DNA from: a virus
Virus record (IMG/VR): IMGVR_UViG_3300023179_006727
Location: 37,735 to 101,734 of that record
Length of the DNA stretch: 64,000 nucleotides
Direction: 5' to 3' (one strand)
Shown here in pieces: positions 11,001-19,753 of this stretch (within the stretch, counting starts at the first letter, position 1; every line of letters begins with the position of its first letter). The notes below the pieces were generated by a model. That model was given only the letters and a program-made list of their open reading frames with translations, searched no databases and was not told the origin of the DNA. The position numbers and the translations under genes were made by a program.

Positions 11001-11352
11001 AACCATTAACAAATAAGCAAATTACTTCTGTTCCTATATCAGGTGGTGTAGCCCAAAAACCATAACTTTGTGGATTGTTTTTAAAATCACCTGCGGTGTC
11101 GCTTGGGGAGTAGGAGTCAAGATACCCATAAAATGGGCTTAAATATCTAACAGGAATCCAACTTGCGCTATCTTCAGGGTTATTACTTTGTTGTATTCCT
11201 GATATCCAAACTTTTAAAATTCCTGTTCTACATGCATCAATACTATCTTTTACAATGCCAATTCGTGGCTCTCTTATTAATGAAGCACCACCACGATCTG
11301 TTTTTAATTGAGCAGGTGTTCCTCTTGCTTTTGGTAAATTATTTGCTGCCAT
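8008..11352 (-). CDS. gp5-like baseplate hub/tail spike without lysozyme domain
   Basis: The protein has 1,114 residues. The first 150 look like the gp5/VgrG OB-fold, with WIPVRYLSPFYGY and FWATPPDIGTEVICLFVNG. Residues of about 255-420 carry short repeats typical of the VgrG/gp5 triple beta-helix: GHSLVMDDGD, GHQITMSDDGQT, NGQSWIEMNSEG, LNFHADQHINMHAGKD. The remaining 690 residues are rich in Ala, Ser, Asn and Thr, with a charged coiled-coil-like C-terminus (about 1040-1114). T4 gp5 has a lysozyme domain between OB-fold and helix; I see none here. The protein would form the puncturing spike at the tail tip. Its place between gp25 and the large hub-like gene fits. What the long Ala-rich tail does is unknown. 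Confidence 0.85.
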   Translation of the reverse strand: MAANNLPKARGTPAQLKTDRGGASLIREPRIGIVKDSIDACRTGILKVWISGIQQSNNPEDSASWIPVRYLSPFYGYLDSYSPSDTAGDFKNNPQSYGFWATPPDIGTEVICLFVNGFINQGYYIGCIPKVEVHNMVPAVAPGSSRVVPNKTESTSYGGADILPVSEINTNNSGINDSAVFYEEPRPVHSYQAAILFQQGLIRDSTRGVISSSTYRETPSRVFGISTPGGEIYEGGFNNQTIKNAIKDEKNPKKFKVIGRTGGHSLVMDDGDIEGNNQLIRLRSAGGHQITMSDDGQTLFLMHSNGQSWIEMNSEGAIDVFSTNSFNVRTLGDLNFHADQHINMHAGKDFRIRANTIGIESETTITNRAGTDFNSSAGNKYTVYANDSVALQSKGEANLYSNGADVVIKGKNIQLNTRNPSVIAKDVEENKPKNYPDTIYSTEKGWINTPGKLQSITTRVTSHYPMPETNGTTGGVSVKSSLVAAKAAPEAPPKTQALQNAVPSSPKTPATTSTAAANANINIGTKNVLPNNTNLTLIAQQATNNSFLSNAAATANGLVGAKVSSLTQMAESGVIKPGSNIIAQRKLDAGFPESVALSNSILTGSQGAQSAQQFLNNSSAQVGAFVNTLNKSVVQLQNTGAISPNLNVTQVTGLAMATANQGIGTVTKALNGNTASLAKISNDVASGNFAGSLADKALNGMTGVASSINNAVSGTVNAVSSAIKGAANNLQSLAEQAFRGIEASFTNLKAGEPNVLGGGEPALPLGVNTKAIANIEFLYKDVREKLQIYYADKTPENKAAWDEAGQKLKQALAQIEKEQQSNVASSTGSVDASIVKGAVGGSLNAQNMQAISNKITSGAAMVATTANSGSNAIPGGVGSVVNTITNSVTGKDTSNIVNKIVSTVGTNASSLVSSAAKSANGLVQAVTGAVTNTFKNLAGNVSNIPSAVNASKASISAVGENLQKAAGGVNGQILTKVGSLASINSELKTPIIATGTFNSAAIIAKSGSLVGDAKIPAPVFAVGPKTPEEPNQQQIAIEEAGRRVQEETAKTKELILYRQKIIENYQEGKIDKAAYLRLNQQWIEKADMRLKSLQEAEAAYATLLKQESAGENAT

Positions 11353-11364
11353 AGTATTTTATCT

Positions 11365-14061
11365 TTACGGAAATGTTGGTGGTTCTCTTGTTGAATCAGG
11401 TGGCGGAACTCTTGCCAATAATCTTGAATTTTCATTTTGTATTACAGCATCATCATTAAATGCTTGATTATTTAAATTAGGGGTAGATTGAACAGCAAAA
11501 TCATAAGGAGGTTGCCAAGTAGGAGTTGGAGCAGGTTTTAGATCACCTGTTTTATTATTGTTATTAACAGCATTTGCTTGTGAAGTTTCCCTAGGATTAG
11601 TGTTATTTGGGGTTGCTTTGGAGTTAGATTTAAAAAAGGCTCCTGGGTCGATTAGAACACCGTTTAAATCCTGAGTAAATTTTCCACGAGAAAAATTACT
11701 AGTAACATGGCGTAGCATATAAACTAAAGAATCACTATCTACTGCTTCATCACTAAATTGTTTTGAATTATAAAAACCTATACTAGCATTTAATCCCATC
11801 AATCCATTTTCTTCTGAGTATTGCACCGAACTATTTCTTGGATTTAATATTGCGTTATAATCTACTGCTTCTTTAAATGATATTTCTACAAAGACTTGAC
11901 CTCCATTTGGATTTATAGTATAACCATCATAGCTATATACACTAAATTTTTTATAAAAATTTTCATTTAATGTATCAGTTCCAACAGATTGAGTAAGATA
12001 ATCAGGATCTCCTAAAATAGTTGCTTTAAATTCAACTTGATCTTTTGGACTTGTTAACGCAGTAGCTATTTGAGCAGTTTGGCTTCCTGTAATCCCACCT
12101 CCACTGCTATCAATAGGAGCATCAGGACCGCCCAACGCTGAAATAGGTGCACTACCTAAATTATTACTATTAGTCTTATCTTGCCCTGTTGTTTGTGCTA
12201 GTAACAAATAAAATAATCCACTATAATTTTGCTCATAACTGATTATTTCACTATTTTTTCCTGTTAACCAATACTCATATTTTTTGTGTGCACCCGTATA
12301 TTGTGCCCTAGCACCTACATAAGGACTACGTACATAAGGAATTTTAAATTCGTGAATTTGATAAGTTATGTCATATGCCCAATCTTTACGTTTAGCGTCC
12401 CAAGCACGAGGTTTTACATATGGATTAACATGATACCAATTTAAATTTTTAGTTGAAGCTTGATTTTCAGTCTCACCTTCATCTTCAGATGGAGTATTAA
12501 CTTGATTGATTGCGTTTATGACATAATCACTTTGTCTAATAATTTGATCAATAGCACTTAGTATTGGAGTTGGTGATATCGGAACATTGGTTGCAGTTGA
12601 TATTCCTATAGTGTTTTGAGATTCTTGTACATTACTTTCATAACTAACATCTACATCTGAAGTCACTGTATTTGTTTTATCTAGTATAGATATTTTTAAT
12701 TTTGAATTTAAAATATCACTACCGTTTTCAAATTTGATAAAATAACGATCTACCTCATCAATGACATTAGAACCCTTTAAAGACTCTTGTATACTGTTTA
12801 ATTGTGTAACTAAACCATTTGTTCCTGTTAATATCTGATTTACAGTGCTGCCTTTACATGATATAGTAGTAGGAACAATGCCACGTTTTGATCCATAAGC
12901 TACACTAATTGACATTGGAGCAGCTTTAATATTGTAAACAGTTGCTTTACCATCTAATTTAAATTTAAATTCAGTGATTTTTATAACATAAAATCTTTCA
13001 AAAATTGCATCAGGTGTAGTGCCCATTGTTTCATTAGGGCTAAACTTTTTAGAATCAACTAATGCTCCATTTTCATCATAACCATAAAATCTTACAGCTA
13101 AAACAAAATGTTGATCTAATGGATTTGGTGTTTTGTTTGGATTTCTATTATTTAAAATTTGACTGTTTTGGTACAAATTTTGTACAGCTTGTACTAATTT
13201 AGTGGGTAATGAAAAACTATTAGGTTCTATAATTTTAAATTCAAAATTCATCCCACTCGCAGGTCCTCCTGGGATCATTAAAATTGTCTTAAAACTTAAG
13301 TCATCGATATAGTAGTCGTAGATCATGCCTGGGGCACGAAGGGCAGGATTACCAACCCCTGCACTTTGAGCAATAATATACGCTTGTGGTTTTGATCCTG
13401 AACTAGTTGGAAGCATTGTATTAATATTTCTAAATTGTGATTCTTGTAGATTTGTTATTGCATCAGGATTTGCCATATACCATGTTATATTATAAGTATA
13501 ACTAGATAACATACTTAGTGGATTAAATTGCCGACGACCAGGTATCGTACTATCATCACCTGCAGGTGCACGAATTGTTACAGTTTGGTTAGCAGATCCT
13601 GTATTTGTAGTATTTTGTGTAACACCATCACCACTTGGATTATTAACACCTGTAGCGACACCTTGTTGACTAGGTTTGTTTTCTTTATTATCATCATCTG
13701 ATGCGGTTGATGATGGTTCATCTTGATCTACAGTATCACCTGTTTCACCTTCTGTAACTGTTGAAGATTCAGGTGGCGTTGGTTCCGTAACAGGTTTTGG
13801 TTCAGTTGCAGGTGGAGCAGGATCTTCTTTGGGTTTAGGTTGTAAGGCAGCTAATATTTCACTAATATTATTATTAGCAATATTTGTTAATGCCTCTTCT
13901 GAACCTTCGGCTGATGGGGATCCTTTAAATCCACTTATAAATGTCGCAGTTGAAAAATTACTAATAGATCCAAGATCTATAGATCGTTTTGTACCTGTTA
14001 ATATAACTCTTCCTGAAGCAGAAAGTGAAAAATTAAAACCATTTATTGTAATTGAACTCAT
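11365..14061 (-). CDS. Large baseplate/hub-like virion structural protein
   Basis: This 898-residue protein lies between gp53 and the gp5-like gene. It shares one base with the end of gp53, so the two are probably translationally coupled. After a short beta-rich start, residues of about 80-165 form a low-complexity linker rich in Pro, Thr, Glu and Ser. The folded body follows (QFNPLSMLSSYTYNITWYMA onward) and includes a conserved-looking block NLNWYHVNPYVKPRAWDAKR and KIPYVRSPYVGARAQYTGAH. The C-terminal 90 residues are again Asn/Pro-rich. I know similar large proteins at this position in T4-like cyanophages as virion structural proteins. A gp27-like hub role is possible by position, but I cannot show it from motifs. 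Confidence 0.75.
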   Translation of the reverse strand: MSSITINGFNFSLSASGRVILTGTKRSIDLGSISNFSTATFISGFKGSPSAEGSEEALTNIANNNISEILAALQPKPKEDPAPPATEPKPVTEPTPPESSTVTEGETGDTVDQDEPSSTASDDDNKENKPSQQGVATGVNNPSGDGVTQNTTNTGSANQTVTIRAPAGDDSTIPGRRQFNPLSMLSSYTYNITWYMANPDAITNLQESQFRNINTMLPTSSGSKPQAYIIAQSAGVGNPALRAPGMIYDYYIDDLSFKTILMIPGGPASGMNFEFKIIEPNSFSLPTKLVQAVQNLYQNSQILNNRNPNKTPNPLDQHFVLAVRFYGYDENGALVDSKKFSPNETMGTTPDAIFERFYVIKITEFKFKLDGKATVYNIKAAPMSISVAYGSKRGIVPTTISCKGSTVNQILTGTNGLVTQLNSIQESLKGSNVIDEVDRYFIKFENGSDILNSKLKISILDKTNTVTSDVDVSYESNVQESQNTIGISTATNVPISPTPILSAIDQIIRQSDYVINAINQVNTPSEDEGETENQASTKNLNWYHVNPYVKPRAWDAKRKDWAYDITYQIHEFKIPYVRSPYVGARAQYTGAHKKYEYWLTGKNSEIISYEQNYSGLFYLLLAQTTGQDKTNSNNLGSAPISALGGPDAPIDSSGGGITGSQTAQIATALTSPKDQVEFKATILGDPDYLTQSVGTDTLNENFYKKFSVYSYDGYTINPNGGQVFVEISFKEAVDYNAILNPRNSSVQYSEENGLMGLNASIGFYNSKQFSDEAVDSDSLVYMLRHVTSNFSRGKFTQDLNGVLIDPGAFFKSNSKATPNNTNPRETSQANAVNNNNKTGDLKPAPTPTWQPPYDFAVQSTPNLNNQAFNDDAVIQNENSRLLARVPPPDSTREPPTFP

Positions 14062-14360
14062 TATAATCCTAATACCGCTTTTAATGTTTCCGCTGTTGGT
14101 AAGTAAATATAAATTCCTTGCACAAAATCAAATAATGGATTAATTAATTTATTTGGATTACGTTGTGCGAATACCCACCATAATTTTGGATCATCATATA
14201 AATCATAAGCTAATAAATCAGGTCGCAAATGATAGGTAGGACCTATTTGCCAATATAAATCAGATGGATTTTTTGGTATTGCTCTATTAGTCATAACATC
14301 TAAGTAATTGTTGTTAACAATATTTGTAATATAATACGGACTTGTTGATGGATATTTCAT
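14061..14360 (-). CDS. 53: Baseplate wedge protein gp53
   Basis: The 99-residue protein carries the gp53 family signature: YYITNIVNNNYLDVMTNR near the start, then PTYHLRPDLLAYDLY, LWWVFAQRNPN and a closing IYLP segment. gp53 completes the wedge and links neighbouring wedges in the T4 baseplate; T4 gp53 is 196 residues, and short versions like this one are usual in cyanophage-type T4-like phages. It begins immediately after the gp48 stop and ends by overlapping the next start by one base, so it sits in the middle of a tightly coupled baseplate operon. Confidence 0.93.
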   Translation of the reverse strand: MKYPSTSPYYITNIVNNNYLDVMTNRAIPKNPSDLYWQIGPTYHLRPDLLAYDLYDDPKLWWVFAQRNPNKLINPLFDFVQGIYIYLPTAETLKAVLGL

Positions 14361-16688
14361 TTACCAAACTCCTCCACCATAACCTGCATTTTTACTTCCA
14401 TTTAATAATTTACCTGTTGCATAATCTTTCAAACTAAATTTATTACTGACCATTCTTCTTGTTACAATAGGATGAAAAGTTAAACTCATACTCATTTTAG
14501 TTGGAATTCTTGTTGTTTCACCTGTCACCACATTTTTAAAAATTGGTGGCGTATTAAGTCCACCTTTTGCTAAACGATTAGCTTGTAATCGATTTACCTG
14601 CGAAAGAATTGGATTACTTGAAGATGCAGGTGCATTTACTTGTTGATTACCTTGTACAATAGTTTGTGTTATATCACCTGCCATAATATAATCAACATCA
14701 GCAGGTAATGTATATTGAAATTGTGCCAATACCATAGGATGATTATCAAATTGATATTCACCAAAACCACTTAAATACAATAACGGTGGAGGAATTCCTG
14801 CCTTTGGTGATTGATCTTGTCCATAAAACATTTTTGATGCACTGCGGAAAAAATGTATTACTGCTCGCAAATATGCTGCTTCTGCTATATTTTGTGCAGT
14901 AAAATCTGCATTAATACTTATATCACTTACTGAGCTACCACGATAACTAAAGATTTTGTAATTACTATGAGTAGGTTCAGTGGCATCATAATTAGCTGAA
15001 TATGATAAACTTACTTGAGGCGTATAAGGAAATATTACCCCATTTGTAGATTTTAAAGGCCAAAGTATGTCTGTTTGTTCTGCAATATTATAAAAATATG
15101 GCGCACTTGGAGCAAGACTTATACGAACACGCCAATCAATTGCTTTTTCAAATTTTACTGATGCTGATTGATTACTGTTTTTACTATCACCTACAAATTG
15201 ATCCGTATTAGGGGATGCGGTTACTGCTATAGATGCGCCTGCGGCGGTTGGCAGAAAACCCTCTGCTTCACGTAAAGCGTTAGCTTCATCATCACGTCTT
15301 TGTGCATCAGCCATTGCATTTGATATATCATCTGCCCCGCTTATATCAGGTGGTTCTGTAATAAAGAAACTTGGCTCACTAAGACTATAGTCAAAAACAT
15401 CATCCAAGATTTCTGAATAATATACATCCTCCTTTTGATCTATGGTTGGTGCTGAAGAATAACGTACCAATGCTTCTTCGTTATATGCATTTTCCAACTG
15501 AGTGATTGTACTTGTAGGAAATCCACTCGAAAGAATTTCTAAATTAGTTATACCATTATCTTTGATCCATTGAGCTTTTTGAGCAAGAGTATATGTACCC
15601 CAATCACTAGGAACATGTGTAAAAGATCCTCCTTTACGTTCAAAATAAAAACCTACTGAAGTATTAATATCATATATACGACTTCCACCATTATTAATAA
15701 AACGTTGTTCTTCGGGCGGAAGAGTATATTCAGTAAAATTTACATTAAATGTTTTAGATGTTGTGTTTCCATTTGCATCTGTTATAATTATAGTAGTAGG
15801 AAGGGCAGCATTGGGAACGGCTAGACTAGTACTACCTACTTTTCCATAAAAAGTAGCGTTGTTGCTGCCTGGATTATAGGTGAGATTAAGGTTAACCAAA
15901 CCCTCAAATCCGCCAGGTGACCTGTCATTTCTATCAAAAGTAAAATTATAAGGAGGTTGCCCACCTATACTTGATACATCAATCGAAAAGTCCTGCCCCC
16001 AAACTGCGTTTAAAGTTTGAGAAGTTGTAAATGCCAAAGGAGTATTACTCGTAGCGGTACTGCTGCTATTTTGATTTTGTATAGCAGCAATCGTTGCAGT
16101 AGTTGAAACATTGTTGCTTGCTTGATTCGAATTATTGTCATTGATTGTTGTATTATTGCTTATTGGGGGCTGAGTCGGAGGAGGTGGAGAAGGTGGTGGT
16201 TCATCAACAATTTTTATTTCCTTATTTTGTACCTGATTTTTCCAAAATGCATATTTGTCCCAATAATTAGGATCTACGCCACCGCCGCCTGGGGCAATTG
16301 TCTTGTTAACTGTATCAACATAATATTTTCCATCATCATTATCTGCCTGTGCTAAAAATGTTACTACTTCTGTTGGAGTATATCCCAATGCTCTTGATAG
16401 GTCTTCAACATTAGCTCCATATAATGATCCATATGGATGTCGTACTTCGAAAAGAATGTCACTTGCAACATATCCTGGCTTATCGGGATGCGCCTTTAAG
16501 CTTTCAGTTACAATTTTTTTAATTCTTTCATCAGTTAAACCACCAAATTCCCCCCCCGCCCCATCAAAATCAGTTCTAGATAATATATTTCTTGATATAT
16601 CAACAAATAAATTATTAAATTCCTTCTGAGTAATAGTTTTAATTTCATTAGTAGTTGAAACATTATTGCTTGCTTGTTCATCTGCCAT
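14361..16688 (-). CDS. 48: Baseplate tail-tube cap protein gp48, N-terminally extended
   Basis: I place the start at the ATG at 16688 (775 residues). It has an AAGGG ribosome site, and a late promoter box lies 19 bp upstream; an in-frame ATG at 16733 lies above that box. The last 260 residues match gp48: WRVRISLAPSAPYFY, the block around HSNYKIFSYRGSSVSDISI, LRAVIHFFRSASKMFYG, PADVDYIMAGDI and LTFHPIVTRRMVS. In T4, gp48 caps the hub and starts tail-tube growth. T4 gp48 is 364 residues, so about 400 residues are extra: a helical N-terminus, a linker rich in Asn/Ser/Thr, and an Ig-like segment at about 215-320 with GQPPYNFTF and TIIITDANGNTTSKTFNVNF, resembling He_PIG/cadherin-like surface domains. 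Confidence 0.88.
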   Translation of the reverse strand: MADEQASNNVSTTNEIKTITQKEFNNLFVDISRNILSRTDFDGAGGEFGGLTDERIKKIVTESLKAHPDKPGYVASDILFEVRHPYGSLYGANVEDLSRALGYTPTEVVTFLAQADNDDGKYYVDTVNKTIAPGGGGVDPNYWDKYAFWKNQVQNKEIKIVDEPPPSPPPPTQPPISNNTTINDNNSNQASNNVSTTATIAAIQNQNSSSTATSNTPLAFTTSQTLNAVWGQDFSIDVSSIGGQPPYNFTFDRNDRSPGGFEGLVNLNLTYNPGSNNATFYGKVGSTSLAVPNAALPTTIIITDANGNTTSKTFNVNFTEYTLPPEEQRFINNGGSRIYDINTSVGFYFERKGGSFTHVPSDWGTYTLAQKAQWIKDNGITNLEILSSGFPTSTITQLENAYNEEALVRYSSAPTIDQKEDVYYSEILDDVFDYSLSEPSFFITEPPDISGADDISNAMADAQRRDDEANALREAEGFLPTAAGASIAVTASPNTDQFVGDSKNSNQSASVKFEKAIDWRVRISLAPSAPYFYNIAEQTDILWPLKSTNGVIFPYTPQVSLSYSANYDATEPTHSNYKIFSYRGSSVSDISINADFTAQNIAEAAYLRAVIHFFRSASKMFYGQDQSPKAGIPPPLLYLSGFGEYQFDNHPMVLAQFQYTLPADVDYIMAGDITQTIVQGNQQVNAPASSSNPILSQVNRLQANRLAKGGLNTPPIFKNVVTGETTRIPTKMSMSLTFHPIVTRRMVSNKFSLKDYATGKLLNGSKNAGYGGGVW

Positions 16689-16707
16689 AGTAATACCCTT
16701 ATTTTTA

Positions 16708-16715
16708 TATTTATG
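16708..16715 (-). promoter_or_regulatory. Late-promoter-like box for gp48 and the baseplate operon
   Basis: CATAAATA on the minus strand lies 19 bp upstream of the ATG at 16688, with an AAGGG ribosome site in between. Its position inside the longer alternative reading supports the shorter start for gp48. Confidence 0.55.
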
Positions 16716-16812
16716 ACTAAATAAAAGTGCCATTTTTACCTAATAAATCCTAATATATTGATTTTTTTGTTAATATTATGTAACATTATAGGTATTATAA
16801 CTACGGAGCATT

Positions 16813-18696
16813 ATGACAGTCATTAAAAGACCCCTAAATTACCTTAATAATAAGGATATTCTCAAAGAGATTCACTTAAGTAAAAATACTTATTGCAGTT
16901 TTATAGAACCACAAGATCACCAATATGATTATATAATTGATTATGAAGAAGGTGTTTCACTAGAAGATAGTCTAAAAATTGCACTTAGACCTGATATTAT
17001 ACAAAAAGCAAAAGAAAATCGTGCTTATCGTTTAAGTATTGAAAATGGAACAAAAATAGATCCTACTACAATAGAACATAATGATCTAGTTTTTAGAATT
17101 ATGACGTGGGATCATATACCATTAGCCCCTAAACAACCTAGAAAAATTGACAAGAAAAAATCTGCAAAAGAATTGTTTGAATTTGAAATTGAAGAAGATC
17201 AAATATATGATGACTTAGATGATCCAAAATTAAACAAAGAAATGGGCATGTCAGATATGATCCATGTTCGTGTCAATTTCCCACCATTTCAACATTTTAA
17301 GTACGCAGTAGTAGGGGGACAAATGTATTGTGTAGGTAAATCTCATTGGAAAGGTGACATCTATACAGGCCATTTTGATAAAGATAAAGGTCAACTTACT
17401 AACAAACTAGCCAAAATGTACCTCATGCTATGTGAAAAATATGCTATGAGGTTCAATTGGCGTGGTTACTGCGTAGATAAAACTACTGAAGCATTAACAC
17501 AACGTGGTTGGTTATCCTATGATCAAATCAATGAAGATGACAAAATTTTATCATATAATGAAAATAAATTAGTATGGTCATCAATTACATCAATATATAG
17601 GGGTCAATATAATGGATTAATGCATTATATGACTGCAACGGGTTTAGATTCACTCATGACACCTGAGCACAAACTTGTTACTAAAAATGGTCTTAAAAAA
17701 GTTGAACATGTTTTAGAACATGATAAAGTCGTTCTTATGGGTCAACCATTGGAGGATTGTACTATTCCAACAATTAATAATAGTTTAGTAGAAATTATTG
17801 GTTGGGTTGTTACTGAAGGTTCTTATGACTATTATCCAAATAAAACAATTAAACATATCAGTATCTATCAAAATAATGGGAAAAAAGCTAATCGAATACG
17901 TAAGTTACTAGAAAGTTTGGATATTAATTTTAGTGAAAGAATGAGAAAAAATAATATTTGTTTTAGAATTAATACAGAATCTTCCAAAAAAATAGCTGAA
18001 ATTGCACCACAAAAAAACCTTACCATGGAATTTTTGTTAAAACTTACCTATGAGCAAAGACTAACCTTATTACATACTATGATAGATGGTGATGGTTGGC
18101 GCACAGGAACTAAAAAACAAAATTTACGATATGTACAAAAGAACAAAGCTCACATCGATATGTTTCAAACACTATGCACCATGGTTGGATTAAGGTCGAA
18201 TTATCACCTACGAAACCATGTTTCATACGGTAAACCCACTAGTTCATATACTGTAAACATATTTTCAAATAGGAAAAATACAACAAGATTTGAAAATATT
18301 AGCTTGAATGGTGGTAAACAAAGCGGCAAAAACTATATTGGTAAAGGCAAAACTGCTCATCCTAATACACCTACAGTACCATATAATGACATTGTATGGT
18401 GTCCTGAAACAGAATATGGATGCTTTATTGCTAGAAGGAATGGCACAATTTTCTTAACAGGTAATACTTATAATGACGAAATGCGTGGTGCGGCTATTTT
18501 ACAATTAACTTATGTTGGGTTACGATTTAATGAGGCTAAATCAAGCAATCCTTTTGCTTATTATACAGCAGCAATTACTAATTCATTCTGTCGTGTATTG
18601 AATACAGAAAAGAAAAATCAAGGCATTCGTGATGATATTTTAGAGACTAACGGTCTAAACCCAAGTTGGTCAAGACAATTTGCGGAAGAATCCTAA
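16813..18696 (+). CDS. 55: Late-transcription sigma factor gp55 with in-frame intein
   Basis: The host protein, after removing an intein at codons 220-551, has 295 residues. It opens RPLNYLNNKDILKEIHLSKN, continues VNFPPFQHFKYAVVGGQMYC and LTNKLAKMYLMLCEKYAMRF, and closes with DEMRGAAILQLTYVGLRFNE, NPFAYYTAAITNSFCRVLN and NPSWSRQF. This matches gp55 of cyanophage-type T4-like phages, the small sigma factor that directs host RNA polymerase to TATAAATA late promoters with the sliding clamp. The intein sits in the conserved RGY/TYNDEMRG segment and must splice out to restore the sigma core. The gene is divergent from the baseplate operon and is followed by genes 47 and 46. An ACGGAG ribosome site precedes the ATG. 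Confidence 0.93.
   Translation: MTVIKRPLNYLNNKDILKEIHLSKNTYCSFIEPQDHQYDYIIDYEEGVSLEDSLKIALRPDIIQKAKENRAYRLSIENGTKIDPTTIEHNDLVFRIMTWDHIPLAPKQPRKIDKKKSAKELFEFEIEEDQIYDDLDDPKLNKEMGMSDMIHVRVNFPPFQHFKYAVVGGQMYCVGKSHWKGDIYTGHFDKDKGQLTNKLAKMYLMLCEKYAMRFNWRGYCVDKTTEALTQRGWLSYDQINEDDKILSYNENKLVWSSITSIYRGQYNGLMHYMTATGLDSLMTPEHKLVTKNGLKKVEHVLEHDKVVLMGQPLEDCTIPTINNSLVEIIGWVVTEGSYDYYPNKTIKHISIYQNNGKKANRIRKLLESLDINFSERMRKNNICFRINTESSKKIAEIAPQKNLTMEFLLKLTYEQRLTLLHTMIDGDGWRTGTKKQNLRYVQKNKAHIDMFQTLCTMVGLRSNYHLRNHVSYGKPTSSYTVNIFSNRKNTTRFENISLNGGKQSGKNYIGKGKTAHPNTPTVPYNDIVWCPETEYGCFIARRNGTIFLTGNTYNDEMRGAAILQLTYVGLRFNEAKSSNPFAYYTAAITNSFCRVLNTEKKNQGIRDDILETNGLNPSWSRQFAEES
17470..18465 (+). mobile_element. LAGLIDADG intein inside gp55
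   Basis: This 332-codon insert has all the main intein blocks. Cys220 is the first residue (CVDKTTEAL). Block B is LDSLMTPEHKLVTKNG with TPEH at 283-286. The two LAGLIDADG helices are EIIGWVVTEGS (about 326-336) and LLHTMIDGDGW (about 420-430), so it encodes a homing endonuclease. Block F is VWCPETEYGCFIARRNG, and the C-terminus is FLTGN followed by Thr as the +1 residue. The penultimate residue is Gly rather than the commoner His, a variant I know from other phage inteins. The frame is intact throughout and both nuclease motifs keep acidic residues, so it may still be mobile. Confidence 0.93.
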
Positions 18697-18736
18697 TAAT
18701 TTGACTTTAGTATTTACGCTGTTATACATTCTATGA

Positions 18737-19753
18737 ATGAGTAAATTATTTAAAAAGGCAGCAGTTTTCACTGATATACATTTTGGAATGCGTAATAACA
18801 GCATCCAACACAATGAGGACTGCATACAATTCGTTGATTGGTTTATAAAAACTGCCAAGAAAGAAGGGTGTGAAACCTGTTTCTTTCTTGGAGATTGGCA
18901 TCATAATCGTGCCACAGTCAACGTTCTTACCCTAAATTACAGCTTAAATGCATTGGAAAAATTAAATGAATCGTTTGACTGCGTTTATTTTATTGTTGGT
19001 AATCATGACCTTTATTATCGAGATCGTCGTGACGTACAGAGTGTTGAATGGGCTAAGCACCTTAAAAGAATTCGTATTTGTAACGATTGGGTTATTGATG
19101 GCGATTGTGTCATTGCTCCCTGGCTTATTGGGGAAGATTATAAAAAAATACAAACCCTAAACGCAAAATACCTGTTTGGTCACTTTGAACTACCATCATT
19201 TTATATGAATGCTATGGTTGAAATGCCCGATCACGGTGAAATCAACCGTAATCACGTATTACAATTTGGGCATGTTTTCACAGGACATTTTCATAAAAGA
19301 CAAACAAAAGGAAACGTAACATATATTGGTAACGCATTTCCGCATAACTATAGTGATGTAAATGATGATGATCGTGGTATGATGATACTAGAATGGGGTA
19401 AAGAACCACAATTTCGTTCTTGGGATAATCAACCTAAATTTCGTTCGTATACTTTATCAGAAATTTTGGATAACCCTGATAAATTACTGTTACCTAATAC
19501 AAGCGTAAAAATACAAATTGATCGTGAAATCAATTACGAAGAATCAAGTTCAATCAAGGAAACTATTATGAAAGAATATAATTTAAGAGAAATGACCTTA
19601 ATTCCACAACGTGTTGACATTGAAACTGATACCACAGATCAAGTAAACTTACAATTTGAGAGTGTTGATACTATTGTATTGTCACAAATTGAACAACTTG
19701 AAGCAGGTGCTTATGATAAGCAACTGCTACTTAACATTTACAGAAATTTATGA
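18737..19753 (+). CDS. 47: Recombination endonuclease subunit gp47 (SbcD/Mre11-like)
   Basis: The 338-residue protein has the calcineurin-like phosphoesterase motifs in order: TDIHFG (Asp13, His15), FLGDWHHN, IVGNHD and GHVFTGHFHKRQT. These bind two metal ions in the Mre11/SbcD nucleases. With gp46 it forms the complex that resects DNA ends for recombination-dependent replication in T4 and degrades host DNA. Length matches T4 gp47 (339 residues). It starts 40 bp after gp55 and its end overlaps the gp46 start by four bases, a coupling typical of this subunit pair. Confidence 0.96.
   Translation: MSKLFKKAAVFTDIHFGMRNNSIQHNEDCIQFVDWFIKTAKKEGCETCFFLGDWHHNRATVNVLTLNYSLNALEKLNESFDCVYFIVGNHDLYYRDRRDVQSVEWAKHLKRIRICNDWVIDGDCVIAPWLIGEDYKKIQTLNAKYLFGHFELPSFYMNAMVEMPDHGEINRNHVLQFGHVFTGHFHKRQTKGNVTYIGNAFPHNYSDVNDDDRGMMILEWGKEPQFRSWDNQPKFRSYTLSEILDNPDKLLLPNTSVKIQIDREINYEESSSIKETIMKEYNLREMTLIPQRVDIETDTTDQVNLQFESVDTIVLSQIEQLEAGAYDKQLLLNIYRNL

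Noticed and set aside
16689-16733. Upstream ATG at 16733 as the start of gp48
   Set aside because: The late-promoter box lies between it and the ATG at 16688, and the latter has the ribosome site.
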